A stretch of 64,000 bases of DNA from Paraphaeosphaeria minitans. Its lineage: Eukaryota > Ascomycota > Dothideomycetes > Pleosporales > Didymosphaeriaceae. The DNA lies in assembly GCA_015832175.1 (NCBI GenBank), contig WJXW01000011.1, positions 124,001 through 188,000 on the forward strand, read 5' to 3'. The notes under the pieces are model-generated. The model made no database searches. It had not been told where the DNA came from and was given only the letters and a program-made list of their open reading frames with translations. How positions within the stretch are numbered: position 1 is the first letter of the stretch; each line of letters starts with the position of its first letter. The position numbers were made by a program, and so were the translations under genes. Shown here in pieces: positions 1-10,271 of this stretch.

Positions 1-254
1 GGAAGGCAGGGCTGCTCGGCGATGTTGCGCGCGCGACGGCGACGCATGTGCTGTTCTACGCGACTGTGAATCTGGCGACGACGATGTGGGCGGGGCATTT
101 GAGGAGGCATTTGATGCTCTATAGAATTTTTAGCCCGAGGTTCATGATGGGTGCGTTGGTGCTTGTGATAGTGGATGTGGTGGCGATTTTTGTAGCCGTG
201 GGGGGGACGAGAATGAGCTTTTTGAGTGTAGGGGAGGTGTTTGGGGTGGCGTAG
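1..254 (+). CDS. GPI13: GPI ethanolamine phosphate transferase 3 (PIG-O/Gpi13), C-terminal end only
   Basis: The 5' part lies outside the window; the first full codon is at 3 and the stop TAG at 252-254. About 83 residues are visible. They contain a hydrophobic helix, the strongly conserved LRRHLMLYRIFSPRFM block, and a last transmembrane segment followed by a short hydrophilic tail. The block aligns with the end of human PIG-O (LRRHLMVWKVFAPKF), which from family knowledge identifies the enzyme that adds ethanolamine phosphate to the third mannose of the GPI anchor precursor in the ER membrane. Catalytic residues sit in the luminal N-terminal domain and cannot be checked here. No intron is evident in the visible part. 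The assignment rests on a short C-terminal stretch but this stretch is distinctive. Confidence 0.82.
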   Translation, partial: KAGLLGDVARATATHVLFYATVNLATTMWAGHLRRHLMLYRIFSPRFMMGALVLVIVDVVAIFVAVGGTRMSFLSVGEVFGVA

Positions 255-719
255 GGGAGTGGCGGGGTGTGTAGGATATATTGGAGGGAAGGAGGAGGGT
301 TGAAAAGTAGGAGTACTTTGTGTTGCATAGCGCGCGCGTTATTTTGAAGTATTGGATCAGCTTCACGACGTTCATGCTCTTCGTCAAGTCCATTTACTCG
401 CACCATCCATCCGTACCACACTCGGACATCAACACAATCTCTTTTCTCTCACCCCGCTCGTGGCCAACAGCTTTCTCTCACCACTGGTCCATCCCAGACG
501 AGCTATTGCTAGTTTGTATAATAGTAAATCCTGCTGTTCTGCTTTTTTTCTCCACCACCTCCGGTCTACTGTTACAAAAAAGTCTTTACGATCTGCGGCT
601 AAGACGTGAGCACCTGTGCTACGGTGTCTCCTGCGCTTCGGCAACTGAGGCTTTCATATGCTCTTGTGGGAAGGAATTCTCCACCTGGCAGGTAGCTTGA
701 CGATCGAGTACCTACAGCA
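255..719. other. Intergenic region between two tandem genes
   Basis: 465 bp between the GPI13 stop and the next start codon, both genes on the + strand. It should hold the 3' UTR of GPI13 and the promoter and leader of the next gene. It is pyrimidine-rich around 430-570. No RNA gene, repeat or convincing reading frame was seen. Confidence 0.5.
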
Positions 720-2659
720 ATGACCGGTGCTCCGGGAGGTGGAAGAGGTGAGTACTCGTTGTCCCCAAGAAGACGCCTTTATACGCGCGGTCTCTAATGT
801 CTACGTACCTGGCTGCTGACTGTCTCACAGGAAGGGCCAAGGGTGCGGTGAAGCAGCCGAAGGACAGATTCACTGTTCCAGCCGGCAGTGGTCCTTCGCG
901 AGCGGCCGGACGTCAGCCTCTGTCTCCGCCGTCAAGCAAGGACTCCAAGGAACAACGCCACGAGTCAGGATGTGAATGGCTCGCCAGAGTCTGGCACGAT
1001 GCGAAAGAATTTGACTACATTGCCGGCAATCCGACACCTCTCGCCCAAGACATGATTTCTTATGAGGAAGAGGACAACCAGCCGGCCCCGAAGAGCGCAA
1101 AGGCGCTGGATCGATTGAAGATGCGCTTCTTGAGTTATCTAGCTCTAGCCTTTGGCGATAATGGTGCATGGGACGCGCCCACGATTGGTCTCCTACACGA
1201 AGACACGGAGAACAGCGTTGCCACGATTCGACTTGCACGTCTTAGCACCAAGGACGAGTGTCTCGCGCTCTCAGATGCGGCCAGGAGGTTTGCTCAAGCC
1301 TTCGCACGTATCCACGATGCTCATGCACAGGGATATTCGACCGACTCGAGGGACTTAGAGGAGGTCGTGTTCCGCCTATATCAGAAGCGCACACTGCAAT
1401 TGAGGAGTAATTTGCACGATCTATGGCGCAGTAATCAAGAAAAGTTTCACGAAATAATTGCGGATATGTCCGGGATTTGGGACGAAGATGGACGAGTTGC
1501 TCGCGATGAGGCCATTGGCGATGCTATTATCACCATCAACGGCCTGGTCTCTCTACAGTCAATGGATCCCAACGATCACGAGGCCTCCCTCAATGCACTC
1601 ATCCTCGCTTCTCTCGAGCTTCTCAATATTGAAGGCGGCATGATACAACAGCGTTTAAAAAACGTTTTGGGTTCATCACTCGCTGTCGAAGTATACGACA
1701 ACGCTGCGAAACTGATCCAGCCGATCAAATCAGTGCAGACATTTGTGCGCACAGCGCACGCGCTGAGAGAATTTGATACAATTAAGTTCTTGAGAGGGGA
1801 CGCAAGCGCTGACGGCGGCAGTTCACAATCGACTTCCGGGCCGGTTAGGTCGCCAGCTTCGTCATCATCATCACCATCATCATCACTATCGAACCACATG
1901 AGCACAAACGATAATGCGTCGTCAGTCAGTCCAAATTCAAGCTCTGCCGACCACGAGGCAACAATTGCCACCATCCCTCCAGCAATCAGGAGTGCTGCGG
2001 TAGAGCTGGCTGCCTGCGTTCTCGAAAACCGTATCCCAGATTCTCATACGGAGGGATACTATCTATTTGGGTTCCCAGCCTGCAATAATGATGATGAAAC
2101 CCAACAACTCGGGTGGCTATACAAGGCCATGCTCTTGAACGCACAGTCCCAAGCCACAGTGCTTGCCGATATTTGTCAGGCATTGAACAAGAACCAGCTT
2201 GCCCAATCCTTTGACCGAAATGGATGGGCGTCGTTCAGGAGCGAATTGCCATACCTAGAAGGCTTCCTCACAGCACCGCTCTTGGAGCGTCCAACAGTGT
2301 TTCGACTCGTACAATTCCTCCGGTGCATGGACGACTCCAATCCCCCACCGGTGCTGATACGCGACTGGGGATTCCACAACTGTAGACAACGCGAGGAAGT
2401 TGAGATACTGAAGGACATCTACCGACGGTCCCTCGACAAACTGAGCATCTTCCAGCTCCACCATGCGTGCGTCTCCAATACGCTTCTCGCAACCGTCCGC
2501 GGCGCGAGAATCCATTTCGAGCACAATCATGCAAGGTTTCTGAGCAACCAGGGCCCGTTGCCAGGCTTGGGGTATCAGAAGATCAGCTCTCCTTTCATGT
2601 TTGACCAGGGTCTGTTCAAGCACGAGAAGACGAAGAGGATGAGAATGTCACTCCACTGA
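720..2659 (+). CDS. Hypothetical protein, 618 aa, two exons
   Basis: Exons 720-747 and 831-2659. The ATG at 720-722 opens a 28-nt first exon; the donor GTGAGT at 748, a CTGAC branch point near 815 and the acceptor CACAG at 826-830 give a phase-1 intron of 83 bp that joins the long frame (Gly-Arg-Ala-Lys-Gly). Starting instead at an ATG-like codon inside the intron (797) would keep the frame, but the splice signals are textbook. The protein is soluble: no signal peptide or membrane segment. It has a Gly/Pro/Ser-rich N-terminus, a helical region at about 85-310, a low-complexity Ser/Pro linker (about 320-370, runs of TCA/TCG codons at 1858-1940), and a second folded region from about 385 to the end rich in Leu, His and Asn. 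I do not recognise a family. Length and codon use argue for a real gene. Confidence 0.75.
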
Positions 2660-5600
2660 TGGCTCGGCCCGCACACATCTAAATATACTTGCTGGGTCTT
2701 TTCTTCTAGAGAAGAACTGTGCAAGCATGGGTTCTGGTCCTTCATGCATCCACTTTTACGACTTGACTGGCAATATTGGCGGCATCTTAACCTTGGACTC
2801 TAATATCGCAGCATGGTGATCGATATGGCGATGTGTGGACACGGTCTTTGTGCACGAGGGCTTATTTTCATTTTTATTTTCATTTTTGTTTTGGTTCGAT
2901 GGCCTCCTTTGCAGTTTCGATGAACAATGAAACCCAAACGGCACATGGTGGGTTTTTACCCCAATGCACATTTTCATGCTATCCTCTATCATCGAGGTAT
3001 CTCATGGGCAAATCATGTCTGCCATTCCTCCGTCAGGTCGGATGCGGAATGGAATTGCCCTTCACGGATCGAGGGCTCACAGTGGCTATGATACCAACGT
3101 GGTCTCATCTTGGCCTGCCTCAATGTATGTCTGGTTCGGATAGAGAAAAATCATACTCGTACGCCTCTGGCATGCACATGATGCAGTTACCTGGTGATCA
3201 CTCACTGGTAACGAGTGAGTAAGTGCCCGCACGATATTGCCATCACACCAACAGAAACAAGACACAACATGCGCCCTGCCGCACCGTAACACAGGGCGTA
3301 TGCATGCGATGTTTTACATATAATGTATGTGATGAAGACTATGCTTATCCCAAACAAGGGCGCAACCCCGAGAGGTCATGGGTGACTCTGGCTGTGCCCT
3401 CTTTGACCCAGGAAAAAGCCCACGGGTCGTCACATCTTTTAGTCTGCTAACCGCAGTCACTAGTGGTGTAGAGAAAGAAATGCGGTCATAGAGGAGAGGA
3501 GCGTACTTGGACTCCTGGGATAACAGATTGTACATTAGATGGCATCTCAGTCTGAAACGTCGTGAAGGACCTCTTCATCACCATCGTTGCCGTGAAGGTT
3601 TTTCGAACCCATAGCACCGCAACGCTGTGCTGGAATGTTGTGATAATCTATATTCCACAACAGAACCACACATGTTTCAATTAACCATTATTTTAGACTG
3701 CATACAGCAGTCACTAGTCATGTAAAGAAGAAGAAAAAGATTTTCGTAGAGCTTGATTTAAGACCCGTAGAACCATCGGACATTTATATGACGTTTTCCC
3801 ACCCGATATTCTCATGCAGGAGCTCGTCATCATGATTGGAACATGGGAAAGGTAGGGACGAGTGTTCGCTTCGTGCGCAAATGGAGACGACCTCTCATTC
3901 CCGACACCAAGAATCCATCCGTCGACAGTGCACTACTCTTAGTCCAGCGCGAGAGCGCAAATTCCCTTCCAAACGATGATATCAGACGTCAGAGCGCAGT
4001 TATTGACTGTGTGAGGAAAGAAGGACAGATGTCGCGAAGCCTATCTTTGTTTTCTGTCTACTAGTCGCACACGCGAAAGTTTTCTAAGTCACAAATCCGT
4101 GAAAGAGCTCATCATCATGGCCATCGTTGTGGTGTTGTAAGAAGAATAGGAGTGGATGTCTGGCATTTCGTACACGCAAGCGCGGCGCCATCAGGTTATG
4201 ATCCATGATGCACAATTCTTTTGGCCCTGCACTAACTCGCATATTATAATAACCACAATATTAGGTATAATGGTTTAGTAACGGGTTGTGTGATCATATG
4301 GAGTGGAATGAAGGTTTCATACCCTTCATCTGCTGGTTGTACGCAAGACGACCTTCCGCTCATTCGAATGTCATGTACGGCCCACAGTGGCGCCAAAAGG
4401 TCATGAAACGCGCGATATAAAAGTATTGGTCAAGAAAAACATGAATCATACTGTCGCTGTTTTCAGACTACACGCCGCAGTAACCAGCTGTGCGGAAAAG
4501 AAAATACCGGTGTTACAGAGCGCGTCTTTATAGGTATCTACGAATCGATTGAGAGATCTTACGATAGCGCTCACAGGAAGGCACATCTCAATGTTTCACG
4601 TATTGGAGAACGACTTGGTTGTATTCACAAAATTAGACTGCGGGATCTCCTAAGCTGCTTTTAGATCGGTAGACCGGTAGGTACCGTAGTGTCCAACGCC
4701 GTAACGAGGGCGATGTCCATCGTCACTGGTATTCATCGTTGACAACAGTGTGTCTCTAGGATTTCCCGAGTGCTCCATCAATTCTATTGCTAGAATTCTA
4801 CGCACCTGCAGCACCTCGTGTATCAAGGTAAACAAACCACCGCAGCGCACCATCAAATGTTTCGCTGCATGTTCTCAACGGCCGCCGACCCACAGCGTAG
4901 TCGTCCCGGACCTCAGTCAAAAGCGTGTATAAAACTTTCTTCGATTGGGACGGGGCATTGTATAGACGCTGGCACATCACTATACTACATCGAGCCTTGA
5001 GCGTGCGTGGCACTTGTATTGTCATCGCAACATGGTGGGTATACTCACCATCATCTTCCTGTTGACGTAAGCCAGTCTAAAAGGTATAGGTTTCGCGCCA
5101 TGGCAAAGCGAAAGCGCTGCAACAAGGTTGTCCGAGCCAGGCCGTTATTAGTGTGGTGTGATCATCTATTGAAGAGCGAAAAGTTCTACAGTACAACAAA
5201 TCTGATGCACAATCTTTCGGGGCGCAGTAGTGCAGAACATGTAAAATAAATGGATCGAGTTTTTCGCATCCCAATGAGAACATTAAACGTGTGAGGAAGA
5301 CGATGGTACACCGGTGGCCCTGCACGGGTACTATAAACCCGAACGAACGTTCGAGCCCACGACGGTATCTTGTGAGAGTACATGACTTCCTGTAGGCTCT
5401 GCCTACAGTCACGTACGAGACAGTCTTGGAAGTTCTGAAGGGCAAACTCTATGATCTAGAAATTGCAATTGGCTGGCAACAATACTGGCAAGTGCGTGAA
5501 ACTTGCTGAGACAGACAGTATCACGTCCTAACCTAGGAAAATTCCCTGCCTGGGCGATAAAATCAGTTTTAAGACCTATGTTTCGTCGTGATTCCGCTCG

Positions 5601-5910
5601 TTTGCATACATACTGTTTTCCCTAGATTCACGGATTACGTACCAGCATTGTTTTAGCTTCTAGCCTCTCCTGTTTTTAAGACATCCTGCAAGTTTCAGTT
5701 GACTGGGAACAATTTTGGTTAAAGAGAAGTCATACTGTAGGTAAGAAGTCGTCAATCCACCGTCTTAGATCCCCATCCGCTGGTCGGTATTCCACCAACA
5801 CCACCTCCTCCATTGATAAACATCACAAGCACTGCTGCATCGGGCAGCCCCGACAACGCGCTCGGTTGACCTCATCCGTGTGTTTGCAAGCAACAAGATA
5901 GACTGCAACT
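2660..5910. other. 3.25-kb non-coding stretch
   Basis: No reading frame here shows a recognisable motif, Kozak-like start plus splice signals, or protein-like composition; the longest (2833-3222) begins in a T-rich simple repeat (ATTTTC units at about 2864-2893) and looks accidental. The stretch contains a family of degenerate repeats (3440-4620). GC content is intermediate between the genes and the AT-rich block, as expected for old, decayed repeats. Confidence 0.6.
3440..4620. repeat. Degenerate dispersed/tandem repeat family
   Basis: At least three related blocks recur at about 260-780 bp spacing. Each starts with a variant of GCAGTCACTAGT followed by a purine-rich run (GTGTAGAGAAAGAAATG type): near 3452, 3706 and 4482, with a weaker one near 4000. 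Each is followed, after 100-150 bp, by a CATCATCATGG-like block (3574, 3829, 4109). A second shared piece, a GGCGCCA..AGGTTATGA type, occurs at 4184 and 4390. Identity between copies is low, so the unit is old. No coding capacity was seen. Confidence 0.45.
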
Positions 5911-6372
5911 ATGTCAGCCAAAGACCGTCCTAAGACCCCCACAAGCCCTCACCTCCACGGGCATCTTGTATACACAGGCTGTTACAATCACGACCGTATA
6001 CCGTTGCTATTTGTCCATCTATCCAACGAAGCCACAAAAAAACACGATTGCTATATCTACTACGAGTTGGAAGCCACAGGGCAGCATTCCATCGAGGGAG
6101 TTGAATCGGAAACATCGGCAGATATGACTTTTGCGGAACACGGCTGGGTTCGCGACGTGGAAGAGTTCAAGCGAATATGTAACAATCATCCTACGCCGCA
6201 GGTTGGACCGGAAGAGGCGATCTTTAAGAAGTGGCGGAACACGCTCGTGGAGTTTCTGGACGCGAATCCTGGCGGTTGTCTGTGGACGAGTGCTGTAGAA
6301 CTGGAGAATCGAGTTGCATATTATAACGGCTCTGAGGTGGCATCAGGCGGCAAGGTGGAAAAGGAAGGATAG
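5911..6372 (+). CDS. Small hypothetical protein, 153 aa, single exon
   Basis: The ATG at 5911 lies in a fair context (CAACTATGTC) and the frame is open to the TAG at 6370-6372. The protein is hydrophilic and acidic with no signal peptide or membrane segment. Visible features are an N-terminal beta-like stretch (HLVYTGCYNHDRIPLLFVHL, about 18-37), an acidic middle, a tryptophan-containing helix near 105-120 (FKKWRNTLVEFLD) and a Lys/Glu tail. I recognise no family. It converges on the kinase-like gene at 6729-7978. Codon use resembles the neighbouring genes, and a lineage-restricted gene is the simplest reading, but a chance frame cannot be excluded. Confidence 0.55.
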   Translation: MSAKDRPKTPTSPHLHGHLVYTGCYNHDRIPLLFVHLSNEATKKHDCYIYYELEATGQHSIEGVESETSADMTFAEHGWVRDVEEFKRICNNHPTPQVGPEEAIFKKWRNTLVEFLDANPGGCLWTSAVELENRVAYYNGSEVASGGKVEKEG

Positions 6373-6728
6373 CCGACACGCAGATTGTTAGGCGGGGACA
6401 TGGTGAGAAAGTGGGACGGCGAGAGTCACTCGTTCTGGTATGTGGTATAGAATCCCAAGAGTGTGAGAAGAGCTGGGGGTTTTTTTTTTGCACATCCATC
6501 AAGTCACGCATATCTGTACAAGGCAATTTGACTCTGTTGTTTAGGATTCTGCACCAGAGTCATGGTGTGGGAACAAGTTGGCCGGGTGAAAAACTACCTA
6601 TATGACTGTACCAAATACAATTGCCCTTATCTTACAAAAGCAACAACTCGCAAACAAAATGAAATCAACTTAAGCACGATAGAAACTGGTTTCTAGCGAG
6701 TCTCCGCATCGTCAACTCAAGCATGGAA
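6373..6728. other. Convergent intergenic region
   Basis: 356 bp between two convergent genes, expected to contain both 3' UTRs. It includes a T11 run at about 6479-6489. Nothing else was seen. Confidence 0.5.
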
Positions 6729-7978
6729 TTAATAGAAACGCCATCGCACGCTCCGCAGCAAAGCGGAGTATTTTTCCCAGTCACAATTGGGCCCCAAATC
6801 CTTCATCAGCATTTGCATAATCTCCGGATCTCGGTGAGGAGAGACGCTTTGACGATCGGGGGCAAGGATCAAGGCGCCGCACCGCGCTCTTAACTGCAAC
6901 CATTGCATCCAAGCAGGATACCAGCCCAGGTCTTCCAAATCCACAAGGAAGACGTCCCAATCGGTGGCAGTCTCGGCGTTTCCCCCTATCGGCACGGCGA
7001 CCATGTTTTTGAATTTTGGATCCAGCCATGTGAGTTTAGGCTCTTGCGGTTTGAAATTTTTGAGCATGTCCCCGAGTTTACGTCGGCGTTCTAGTTGACT
7101 AGGAAAGAAATCTTCGTAAGGAACGTTGAAAGTGTGGAGGGCTTCTTGGAGTTCAGTGGATCGTTCAATGGCTGCGATGAACTCTTCGTAGGTGGTAAAT
7201 GGAGGGGTGACATTCCTGGGCAACGTCGTGAACGTCTCTATGTTTGGTGGCGGTTTCACCCACGCTTGTCGGTTAACCCGTCCATAGTACCACTCTCCGG
7301 ATGGAAGTGATAAAGAGTGGAGATAGGCAATTTGTGCTGATACTTTGGCACAGATGATGTCTTGCGCTTTTATATCCATTTTTGGGAACTGGTCAAGACA
7401 ATTTAGTCGTACACCGTTGATGTAGTTCATCATGATGCAGAAGACTGCTTCTTTATTGTCGGTTTCTACTGTCCAGGCGGCCAACAGCGTAGGTATACGC
7501 AGTCGAGGAAGGTGTTCCGCAAGGAAAAGCATATTCTCGGCTTCCTGATGTGACTTAGATGATGGTATGAGGAGCGATGTTATGAATGACCTACATCAAT
7601 GATCTTCGGATTGCAACCCCACTTGACAACATACTCGCCGAATCTGTAAACTGAATTAAATCCGGCATTTTCATGGAGACGCTCATTCTGCTCCCCCTCT
7701 TTTCGTTGTGCAGCAAGCGATTTTTCTATTCTTCTGCTCACAGAGAAGGCTCTGAGTCGGTCCCAGGAAAGGAGTGGTGGAGAAGAAGGAGCTTGATAAG
7801 GGAGTGTCAATGTTGACCACGTTTCGATCGGGGGTTCCGGTGCAAATCTTCGTGCTTGGTCGGCTTTTGCTGCGCTTTCTCTATCAGTAGCTCCCCACTC
7901 ATCCATCAATACCTGTGACTTGGAGCGAAATGCCATATCGGTTGTTAACGGTGCATCTGTGCCCATGCCGGAAGTCAT
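6729..7978 (-). CDS. Aminoglycoside phosphotransferase/choline kinase-like protein, about 399 aa
   Basis: Two exons on the minus strand: 7978-7595 and 7544-6729. The 50-bp intron (donor GTAGGT, acceptor CATCAG) is phase 0 and joins PKIID to EAENML, restoring the kinase N-lobe. Visible kinase-like-fold elements: a glycine-strand VYRFGEYVVKWG with the putative ATP-anchoring Lys at about 119; a Glu-rich helix (EAENMLFLAEH) supplying the salt-bridge Glu; the hinge-like IMMNYINGVRL; a catalytic-loop-like LTWLDPKFKN (Asp about 303, Asn about 308); and VDLEDLGWYP, matching the metal-binding Asp plus GWYP signature of fungal APH-like proteins. The usual His two residues before the catalytic Asp is Trp. 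The substrate is unknown; such proteins are numerous in ascomycetes. The start at 7978 has G at -3; another ATG at 7999 would add seven residues. Confidence 0.75.
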
Positions 7979-8637
7979 TGCTGGAAGACACCAACACATC
8001 AAGCCTACGAATTTATATTGTATCTAGAGACTGATTATATGGAAATCTTGCCTCTTTGTCCATCTTCCGACATGATCAGGTGCTCCGATTTAACGTGTAT
8101 GGCTGAAGGTGCCTTTCAGGTCCATATCGCCTGAATAGTTGTCGAGCAACGGGCTTCTTTCAGGTTCGGCTAGCTACCTACGAACTTGGGAAAGTTAGCC
8201 TGAGGGCGGCGTTATTCCTGCTCAGTCGTTGGTCGCAGTCTTGAATGAAAGGGGAGCATCAGGGTCGACTGGCTCTCGCTGTCATTGGGTGAGAGCACTC
8301 GCATGATGTAGGCTCTTTGAATGGTAAGGCGCCACAAGAAGGCAGAGTTGTAGTCCCACGACAAAGCAAGCAGACGTGGCCCATTCTTCATATAGATACC
8401 ATAGAGGCGCTATAAATACATAGATGAAGAGAGGACGGCCCAGCGCCACAGTATAAATCCAGTGTACAACAAAGTACACGTTGTTGGGCCTGCTAGTCTA
8501 GGTAACGTCCAAGCGTGGTGAAGGGACATCGAATGGGCCTTACCCGACTTCGCACTGCCACGTGACCTTGATGCCCCGTCATCGGCCCGACTTCATCCGG
8601 GCGCCCAGCCCCTAGCCGCACGTCCCTCGCAGCCCGC
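7979..8637. other. Divergent intergenic region upstream of the kinase-like gene and the U1 gene
   Basis: About 660 bp. It contains a palindromic E-box CACGTG at 8559-8564 (in CACGTGACC) about 115 bp before the U1 start and a TATAAA-like motif at 8452-8457. No coding frame or RNA fold was recognised apart from these. Confidence 0.4.
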
Positions 8638-8645
8638 TATATAAG
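8638..8645 (+). promoter_or_regulatory. TATA box of the U1 snRNA gene
   Basis: TATATAAG centred about 36 bp before the predicted U1 5' end, followed by a pyrimidine-rich initiator region. The spacing fits an RNA polymerase II snRNA promoter in fungi. The call depends on the U1 assignment just downstream. Confidence 0.6.
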
Positions 8646-8677
8646 CCCGCCCTCGCTCGCACTCTCTTTGACTCTCC

Positions 8678-8826
8678 ATACTTACCTTCTTGGGGTTCCC
8701 TCAGCTCAAGCATTGAGGAACCAGTCGTTCTCGCCTGCATTGCACAGCGCGGAGCTGGGAGCGACTTCAGTCTCCTTCGGGGGCCTGACTGGGGCAATTT
8801 TTGCTGGTCGTACACGATGTACCTTT
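8678..8826 (+). ncRNA. U1 spliceosomal snRNA
   Basis: The 5' end reads ATACTTACCTT, the invariant U1 sequence that pairs with the 5' splice site. The rest folds in the U1 order: stem-loop I (GGTTC..CTCA with TGAG-GAACC, 8694-8722), stem-loop II (8724-8732 pairs with 8757-8765 over nine pairs) with the U1A/Mud1 loop motif ATTGCAC at 8739-8745, stem-loop III (CAGTC 8768-8772 with GACTG 8787-8791, a UUCG loop), the Sm site AATTTTTG at 8796-8803, and a short 3' hairpin (GTAC/GTAC) ending near 8826. Length about 149 nt, close to metazoan U1 (164). The 3' end is approximate. Short frames crossing this region on both strands are shadows. It is nuclear and would assemble with Sm proteins, U1-70K, U1A and U1C. 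Confidence 0.88.
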
Positions 8827-9405
8827 TCATTGTTGCTGAGCCGCTGGCGAGGTGCGAGGAAGAGATCTCTGGAGAGGTGGGCTGGTGAGACATGATTTAG
8901 ATGAACTTTGAGGACTGTCGTGAGCCATGTTGGCCTGCGGAAGGAGGATTTGCTGTTCGTTGCTGCAAATAAAAAGCCCCACCGTGTTGCTTCGTTGCAA
9001 GACTACCCTCGAGATCCTGCATACCTACCCTACATAGTGTCCCCAAGTCCGACGCTGCTTGCCCTCACGCGCGCCACGCACTGCGCTGATGCATCTACTG
9101 CCACGACTGACGCTGCTGCCCGTTCATCCATGTCCTGTTTCCAGGTCGCGCGGCGCACTTCTGCCGCCGATGCTGGCCTCGAGGTTGTCTGTTCGAAGGC
9201 TACCACACTGCCTATGCCATCCTGCCCTATCGTGAGCGTGCCTGGCAGCGTGTGTCGCGTCTATTACGGCCTCGAACTTCAAAATTGACAGTCGAGTGGC
9301 ACCTCGTACCTGTCTTGACGTTGCCGCTGCTCAATGGCCGACTCAGTCGCGCGCGCATGCCTTCCATCGGCCGCCGTTGTACTTCATATTGCGTTACTTT
9401 CACCC
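8827..9405. other. Intergenic region after U1
   Basis: About 580 bp before the convergent release-factor-like gene. An open stretch at 8908-9288 has no recognisable motif and no good start context. It probably holds the 3' UTR of the minus-strand gene. Nothing else was seen. Confidence 0.4.
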
Positions 9406-9936
9406 TCAACCTTCGCTCTTCCTGTGCTTGACTTCAGATTGTCCCGTCTCAAACTCCACCGCCGCCGTCTCACTCCTTTCCCCAACATCATCCTCTGCAT
9501 CCTCTTCCGCTCTTACCCCTTCTTTGCCCTCCGCCAACGCCCTATACTTCCTCCTTTTCTTCTTATCCGCACTCCCCTTCTTCTTACTCTTCTCCCTCGC
9601 CTTCACCCTAGTCCTCGCCTCCTCACCCAACTCGAGCTCCTCAATCCTCTCTCCCAGAATCTGCCGCGCCCTCTTGCGATTCAGGCTGCGCGACCGCGTG
9701 TCCTGGTACTTGACTACGATGCCCGTGGGCAGGTGCTTGAGCTGCACTGCGGACGAGGTCTTGTTGATTTTCTGCCCACCTGGCCCGGAGCCGTGGAGGA
9801 ATTTTTCTATAATTTCCGAGTCGAGGATTACACGACGCGGAGGGAGGGGCTTGGAGCAGCGGAGGGCGGAAGTCGTGAAGCTGCGGGTGGAGCGGGCGAG
9901 CATATGGAGGGGGCGCAGGAGCGGCGGGAGCGTCAT
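9406..9936 (-). CDS. Mitochondrial class I release factor-domain protein (MTRFR/C12orf65, Rso55 type), 176 aa
   Basis: Single exon on the minus strand from the ATG at 9936 to the stop at 9406. Residues 1-28 form a basic, Ser/Arg-rich, non-acidic presequence (RSTRSFTTSAL), typical of mitochondrial import. The release-factor catalytic core follows: GSGPGGQKINKTSSAVQL at about 49-66 with the GGQ at 53-55, then a conserved TGIVVKYQDTRSRSLNRKRA segment. There is no codon-recognition domain; the C-terminus is a highly basic Lys/Arg stretch (about 112-135) and then an acidic tail. This architecture and short length match proteins that rescue stalled mitochondrial ribosomes by hydrolysing peptidyl-tRNA (family knowledge), not a full mtRF1. 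The gene is divergent from the serine palmitoyltransferase subunit gene with 335 bp between starts. Confidence 0.88.
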   Translation of the reverse strand: MTLPPLLRPLHMLARSTRSFTTSALRCSKPLPPRRVILDSEIIEKFLHGSGPGGQKINKTSSAVQLKHLPTGIVVKYQDTRSRSLNRKRARQILGERIEELELGEEARTRVKAREKSKKKGSADKKKRRKYRALAEGKEGVRAEEDAEDDVGERSETAAVEFETGQSEVKHRKSEG

Positions 9937-10271
9937 CGTGTCGGTGTGGTCAAGGGCAGGAAAAGTAGAGATTCGAATTCATAGCTTTGTATGTAGAAAG
10001 ACGGACAAAAACCCTGAGCTTGTCGAACCAACTGCCACTCTCGCCTCGAGGCAGGCGCGTAGACCACGTCTCATCCGGATCGAGCAGCCAGGAACCGATG
10101 ATCCGGAACATGCGAAATTTCCCCGTTCGCCGTCTACTCCCGCGCTCTACCGGCGCGCCCCTTCGCTGTGCACCATTCCCAGCCCAACACCTCGCGCCGC
10201 AAAACAAATCTTGCCCGCCCCATTACTCGGCTCCACACACGATCTTTCCACCGCGGCAACCGGAGAATAGT
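9937..10271. promoter_or_regulatory. Shared divergent promoter region
   Basis: 335 bp between two divergent start codons, so both promoters must lie here. No TATA box or recognised operator was found. Open frames on both strands across it are by-products of its high GC content. Confidence 0.45.

Noticed and set aside
320..700. Open frame of 126 codons on the + strand after GPI13
   Set aside because: No good start context or motif; it overlaps the expected promoter of the next gene.
2833..3222. Open frame of 129 codons on the + strand
   Set aside because: Begins in a T-rich simple repeat and has no motif or splice support.
8612..8895. Short overlapping frames on both strands
   Set aside because: They coincide with the U1 snRNA and are explained by it.
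8908..9288. Open frame of 126 codons on the + strand
   Set aside because: No motif, low-information composition, poor start context.
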